Positions 23,274-26,695 of a stretch of 26,695 nt of DNA are shown piece after piece; positions within the stretch are counted from its first letter, which is position 1; each line of letters starts with the position of its first letter. The notes under the pieces were generated by a model, which saw nothing but the letters and a program-made list of their open reading frames with translations, was not told where the DNA came from and searched no databases. The position numbers were made by a program, and so were the translations under genes. This stretch comes from a virus, in IMG/VR virus record IMGVR_UViG_3300035698_006418, positions 1 to 26,695 of that record; one strand, given 5' to 3'.

Positions 23274-25610
23274 ATGGCTCAAAAATTCATTTCACCTGGT
23301 GTATTTACTAAAGAAATAGACCAGTCATTCTTAGCTCAAGGTGTTGCAGGCATCGGAGCTGTAATCATCGGATCATCGAAGAAGGGTCCTGCTTTTGAAC
23401 CAGTTGGTGTTACCAATTATGATGGCTTTGTTGCCAACATGGGTTCGATTGATCCGATTCACCAAGCAACTTACGGCGCAAAGAACTATCTTGAGAACTC
23501 AAGTGCTCTAAGTTATGTTCGTGTTCTAGGTCACTCTGACGGTGGCGATGCTGTTGCAGGTTACTCTGTAGGTGGTATCACTGGTATCACAGACGGAACA
23601 GGTTCCGACGCACAAGTTCTTGCTGTCATCCATCACTCTGGTGCATCTGATGTTCCTACTATTTCCGGTGTGGCATTGGACGCAGACAAGTTTGTATTTA
23701 CTATCGGAACGTTTGCTGCAACAGCTTCATTCCTTACATCATCTGCTCAGTACATCGAAAAAGTATTGAACACTGATCCGACTAGATATGATACTGACGG
23801 TCACTACCTCTACCAGACATTTAGATATGCAACTCCATTAGCTTCTGCTTCATGGTCTCCAGTTGGTATCTCTGGTTCACTTCTCTCATTTGAGAAGAAC
23901 TTTGAAGGAAGTAAGACTCCTTGGATTAAGTCGCAGGACCTTGGTGGAAATGAATACAACTTATTCAAATTCCATACGCTTGCTCACGGCAAAGCATCTG
24001 TCGATGACATCAAAGTCTCAATTCAGAATGTTAAACCAAGTACTAACCCAACAACAAATCCTTGGGGAACGTTTGATGTGATCGTTAGAAAGTTCTATGA
24101 CAATGATCTTAAGTCAGATACTCTCGAGAACTTCGTTGGTATGTCAATGAACCCTTCTGATAGAAATTATATCGGCCGTAGAATCGGTGATATTGTTGAA
24201 ACATTCAACACTTCTACTAGAAAGATGGAAGTAACAAGTGGCGATCTAGCTAACAAGAGTAGCCTCATTAGAGTTGAAATTAACAAGAACAGTGGTGCTC
24301 CACAAGAAAGCGTCCCTTGGGGCTTCCGTGGATTCGCCAAGATGGATTGGAACCTTGCAGATACTGCAGCTAATGGTGTGGCTCACACAGTCCCTTCCAT
24401 TACTTACCGTCCAAACCAGATAGACAAAAATGGTAACTACAATGCGAACCTTTATTGGGGAGTTCTATTCCTCTCAGGTGGTATTGCAGACAGAATGAGA
24501 TCGTTCCCAACACTCACTACTGCTCAAGAGACTGGTCTTCGTACAGATGATACTGACTTCTCTCTCAAACACTTGAGTGCTTCTTGGGATAACGGAATCC
24601 AGAAGTACCAATACAATGTTGGTGTTACAAACTATGAACCAATCTATCTGAGTGCTTCACTTCAGAGATTCACAATACCACTTCAAGGTGGATTCGATGG
24701 CTTCGATCTTAGAATTGAAAACCCTCTTAGTATCTCAAATAGTGCTGGTGATACAAATATCGGTGTTGCTTCTCTTAAGAGAGCTCTTGATATTGTTTCT
24801 GACCCTGACTTCTTGGATGCAAACCTTCTCGCAGTTCCTGGTGTTGATAACTTGAAAGTTACAGACCATGCTAGATTGCTTGCAAATGATAGAGCAGATA
24901 TGCTCTACATAATGGATATCACTGGTTCGACAGTTGGTGATGCTATCTCAAACCTACAAAACAGAGAACTAGATGACAACTACTCTGCAACATACTACCC
25001 AGACGTTAAAGTTGATGACCCAGAGAATAACATCATTGTTAGACTCAAGCCGTCTTCTGCAGTGCTAGGTGCTATTGCATACTCTGATAAGACATCACAG
25101 CCTTGGTTCGCACCAGCTGGTCTTAATCGTGGTGGTCTAAGACAGTTCGATGTTATTGACATCGTTGATAGAGTTAACTTCAAAGACAAGAATGATCTTT
25201 ACGAAAACAGAATCAATCCAATTACTTCATTCCCAAATGAAGGTGTTACTATCTTCGGACAGAAAACACTACAGGTTGCAGGTTCTTCTCTTGATAGAAT
25301 CAATGTTCGTAGGCTTCTAATCGTTGCCAAGAAGACAGTGGCTTCTGCTGCTAAATATCTTGTGTTTGAACCAAATGATCCTCAAACATACCAGACATTC
25401 ACTAACTCTGTAAATCCAATCTTGGACGACATAAGGCTTAAGCGTGGCCTTGAGAGATTCAAAGTTGTAATGGATACAAACACAAATACTCCAGACCTTG
25501 TTGATCAGAACATCATGACAGGGAAGATCTTCTTGCAACCTACAAAGGCAGCTGAATTTATCGATCTGAAGTTCATAATCAGCAATGCAGGTGTAGCATT
25601 CGACGAGTAA
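23274..25610 (+). CDS. 18: Tail sheath protein
   Basis: A 778-residue T4 gp18 homologue. It forms the contractile sheath around the tube. The N-terminus FISPGVFTKEIDQSF and GVAGIGAVIIGSSKKGPAFEPV is the inner conserved part, and the C-terminus (LVFEPNDPQTYQTFTNSVNPILDDIRLKRGLERFKVVMD... KAAEFIDLKFIISNAGVAFDE) packs against the tube. It is longer than T4 gp18 (659), with the extra length in the middle outer domains. No intein motifs were noticed. AGGAG upstream supports the ATG. A terminator follows 26 bases past the stop. Confidence 0.96.
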   Translation: MAQKFISPGVFTKEIDQSFLAQGVAGIGAVIIGSSKKGPAFEPVGVTNYDGFVANMGSIDPIHQATYGAKNYLENSSALSYVRVLGHSDGGDAVAGYSVGGITGITDGTGSDAQVLAVIHHSGASDVPTISGVALDADKFVFTIGTFAATASFLTSSAQYIEKVLNTDPTRYDTDGHYLYQTFRYATPLASASWSPVGISGSLLSFEKNFEGSKTPWIKSQDLGGNEYNLFKFHTLAHGKASVDDIKVSIQNVKPSTNPTTNPWGTFDVIVRKFYDNDLKSDTLENFVGMSMNPSDRNYIGRRIGDIVETFNTSTRKMEVTSGDLANKSSLIRVEINKNSGAPQESVPWGFRGFAKMDWNLADTAANGVAHTVPSITYRPNQIDKNGNYNANLYWGVLFLSGGIADRMRSFPTLTTAQETGLRTDDTDFSLKHLSASWDNGIQKYQYNVGVTNYEPIYLSASLQRFTIPLQGGFDGFDLRIENPLSISNSAGDTNIGVASLKRALDIVSDPDFLDANLLAVPGVDNLKVTDHARLLANDRADMLYIMDITGSTVGDAISNLQNRELDDNYSATYYPDVKVDDPENNIIVRLKPSSAVLGAIAYSDKTSQPWFAPAGLNRGGLRQFDVIDIVDRVNFKDKNDLYENRINPITSFPNEGVTIFGQKTLQVAGSSLDRINVRRLLIVAKKTVASAAKYLVFEPNDPQTYQTFTNSVNPILDDIRLKRGLERFKVVMDTNTNTPDLVDQNIMTGKIFLQPTKAAEFIDLKFIISNAGVAFDE

Positions 25611-25636
25611 TATCTAACTAAAAGGTATAAGATTAA

Positions 25637-25667
25637 AGGGTATCTCTTAACAGGGATACTCTTTTTT
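25637..25667 (+). terminator. Rho-independent terminator after the tail sheath gene
   Basis: A 10-bp stem (AGGGTATCTC with GGGATACTCT, two G-T wobbles) closed by the loop TTAACA and followed by six T. It is placed to separate the sheath and tube transcripts, so their levels can differ. Confidence 0.85.
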
Positions 25668-25719
25668 CGTTGGAGAACCCTAAAAGTTAGAAAACTTGCA
25701 TAAAACCATCGGCAGTCAT

Positions 25720-25725
25720 TATTTA
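25720..25725 (+). promoter_or_regulatory. Candidate late-promoter element (TATTTA) before the tail tube gene
   Basis: TATTTA lies 52 bases past the sheath terminator and 41 bases before the tube ATG. A terminator-motif-gene order like that after the capsid gene supports a new start of transcription here. Confidence 0.4.
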
Positions 25726-25766
25726 GATCAGAACCTACAATGCACAATGCATGGGGATAATTAAAC

Positions 25767-26258
25767 ATGGCTGAAATACTCTCACCTCAAAGACTACTAG
25801 AATTCAAACAGTACGAACCGAAGCGTAAGTTTCGTTGGATACTTGAAATTGCTGGCATCGATGCATATGTTATGAAGACGGCTGCTAGACCACAAGCTAC
25901 GTTTGAAGAGACAGTAATCGACTACGTCAACGGAAAGCGATTCCTTGCTGGTAAGCATACTTGGAATCCAATCTCTGTGACACTCCACGATCCAATCAAT
26001 CCTTCCGCAGCACAGAACGTAATGAACTGGATGCGAAAGAACTACGAGCCCCTAACAGGACGCATGGGTTACGCAAGTGTTTACAAGGAGAACATTACCC
26101 TTAAACTTCTAGACCCTCAGGGAGCTGTTGCAGAGCTCTGGGACATCGAAGGAGCATGGGCAATGGACATCAACTGGGGTGATCTTGATTACGCTTCATC
26201 TGATAACGCTGAAATCTCTCTTTCTATACGCTTCGACAACGCTACACTCCAGTTTTGA
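25767..26258 (+). CDS. 19: Tail tube protein
   Basis: A 163-residue T4 gp19 homologue (T4, 163). It polymerises as rings inside the sheath and conducts DNA. The family pattern is clear: FRWILEIAGIDAYVMKTAARP, TFEETVIDYVNGKRFLAGKHTWNPISVTLHDPINPSAAQNVMNWMR, and ELWDIEGAWAMDINWGDLDYASSDNAEISLSIRFDNATL. GGGGAT 10 bases before the ATG is a moderate ribosome-binding site. The stop codon lies inside an 11-bp inverted repeat. Confidence 0.96.
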   Translation: MAEILSPQRLLEFKQYEPKRKFRWILEIAGIDAYVMKTAARPQATFEETVIDYVNGKRFLAGKHTWNPISVTLHDPINPSAAQNVMNWMRKNYEPLTGRMGYASVYKENITLKLLDPQGAVAELWDIEGAWAMDINWGDLDYASSDNAEISLSIRFDNATLQF

Positions 26259-26295
26259 TTATGCGACGCTACAACAAGTTTAAAGCATAATCAAA
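26254..26295 (+). repeat. Perfect 11-bp inverted repeat overlapping the tail tube stop codon
   Basis: TTTGATTATGC (26254-26264) and GCATAATCAAA (26285-26295) are exact reverse complements around a 20-base loop. The TGA stop lies in the first arm. No T-run follows, so it is a poor intrinsic terminator on this strand. It could be an RNA-processing or stability hairpin at the end of gene 19, or a protein-binding site. Confidence 0.7.
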
Positions 26296-26301
26296 TAAAA
26301 G

Positions 26302-26307
26302 TATTTA
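26302..26307 (+). promoter_or_regulatory. Candidate late-promoter element (TATTTA) before the homing endonuclease
   Basis: TATTTA lies 45 bases upstream of the GTG start of the endonuclease and just six bases before a hairpin that covers its ribosome-binding site. If it is a -10 element, the RNA would begin at or near the first base of that hairpin. Confidence 0.35.
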
Positions 26308-26312
26308 CTTTG

Positions 26313-26340
26313 ACCTCCTACTTATCATGAGTATGGAGGT
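26313..26340 (+). promoter_or_regulatory. Hairpin that buries the ribosome-binding site of the homing endonuclease
   Basis: ACCTCC (26313-26318) pairs with GGAGGT (26335-26340), which contains the Shine-Dalgarno GGAGG. The stem continues as TACT with AGTA after one bulged T, leaving a seven-base loop. A short T-run follows, so the same hairpin could also act as a terminator for gene 19. RBS-hiding hairpins are known for T4 homing endonucleases. Confidence 0.65.
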
Positions 26341-26346
26341 TTTGTT

Positions 26347-26695
26347 GTGCTAGAAGAAAATGAAAAGAAATATTGCCAATGTGGTTGTGGAGAAGAAGTA
26401 AAGAGCAAGTGGGTTCGTGGTCACCACTCTCGTGTGAATAACATATCAAAACGTGCAGATATTAGAGAGCGCCGCTCAAGGGCAATGAAGAAAAGGCATG
26501 AAAATGGAGTAATGCCAGAAGCATGGAATAAGGGAAAGACAAAGTATGATGATGAACGATTAGCCACTGCTGGCAGGCCCTGGAAGGAAAACTTTACAGA
26601 TGAGATGAGGGAACAGTACTCTAAGACAATGAGGGAAAATCGTCTCAATGGAACTATTCCAACCCTTAGAGGCGAAAATCACTCACAGTGGCAAG
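26347..26695 (+). CDS. Homing endonuclease, HNH/NUMOD3 type (3' end outside the window)
   Basis: The first 116 codons of a free-standing phage homing endonuclease. It has an N-terminal zinc-finger-like CQCGCGEEVKSKWVRGHHSR, then NUMOD3-like repeats (MPEAWNKGKT; basic helices with RRSRAMKKRHENG and YSKTMRENRLNG), and ends at RGENHSQW, which in relatives precedes the HNH nuclease core. The core itself is beyond the window. The start is GTG with GGAGG seven bases upstream; an ATG at 26333 is out of frame. It lies right after the tail tube gene, so it is an insertion into the structural cluster. Confidence 0.75.
   Translation, partial: MLEENEKKYCQCGCGEEVKSKWVRGHHSRVNNISKRADIRERRSRAMKKRHENGVMPEAWNKGKTKYDDERLATAGRPWKENFTDEMREQYSKTMRENRLNGTIPTLRGENHSQWQ

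Noticed and set aside
23274-25610. Intein or domain insertion in the long tail sheath protein
   Set aside because: No intein block motifs or nuclease motifs were seen. Sheath outer domains vary in size among phages.
1-26695. tRNA genes or CRISPR arrays
   Set aside because: No cloverleaf-like stretch or regularly spaced repeats were noticed in the gaps, which are all short. A tRNA scan was not possible here.

Overview
The window is a stretch of a T4-like (myovirus) bacteriophage genome. All convincing genes lie on the + strand, are packed tightly (many ATGA or TAATG stop/start overlaps, Shine-Dalgarno sites of the GGAG type) and include the diagnostic T4-type morphogenesis set: large terminase, portal, prohead protease, scaffold, major capsid protein, neck proteins, tail sheath and tail tube. 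Signal-peptide and envelope-type proteins hint at a Gram-negative bacterial host, but the host cannot be named from the sequence. No tRNA, rRNA or CRISPR array was seen, and there is no gene-free stretch over 300 bases.

Layout. (1) 1-4.45 kb, DNA replication and recombination: a PD-(D/E)XK TnsA-like nuclease, a gp61-type primase, and one 1059-residue polypeptide that joins the T4 gp47 (Mre11/SbcD) and gp46 (Rad50/SbcC) functions. (2) 4.45-6.5 kb, small genes: a holin-like membrane protein, a membrane-anchored coiled-coil protein with a beta-rich tail, a beta-rich hypothetical, a zinc-ribbon protein, and a small gene just before terminase. (3) 6.5-18.8 kb, packaging and head: terminase, an ADP-ribosyltransferase-fold protein, portal, two conserved head-region unknowns, prohead protease, three low-complexity unknowns, a ribosomal protein bS21 homologue, scaffold and major capsid protein, closed by a UUCG-loop terminator. 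(4) 18.8-23.2 kb, neck: a small unknown, a gp13-like neck protein, an inserted NUMOD3/zinc-finger mobile gene, a gp14-like neck protein, a secreted trypsin-like serine protease, and a gp15-like tail terminator. (5) 23.2-26.3 kb, tail: sheath, terminator, tube. (6) 26.3 kb to the end, a homing endonuclease running off the window.

The genes work together as a late virion-assembly programme. Scaffold, portal and capsid form the prohead, the gp21 protease matures it (a matching L-x-E site is visible in the capsid protein), terminase fills it, and neck, sheath and tube proteins complete the tail. The gene order (17-20-21-22-23-13-14-15-18-19) is a rearrangement of the T4 order. Six intergenic gaps carry the hexamer TATTTA, which I propose as the -10 element of this phage's late promoters.

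The most unusual cargo is the bS21 homologue inside the head operon, the signal-peptide serine protease between neck genes, the ART-fold protein between terminase and portal, the Mre11-Rad50 fusion, and a homing endonuclease whose ribosome-binding site is buried in a hairpin.
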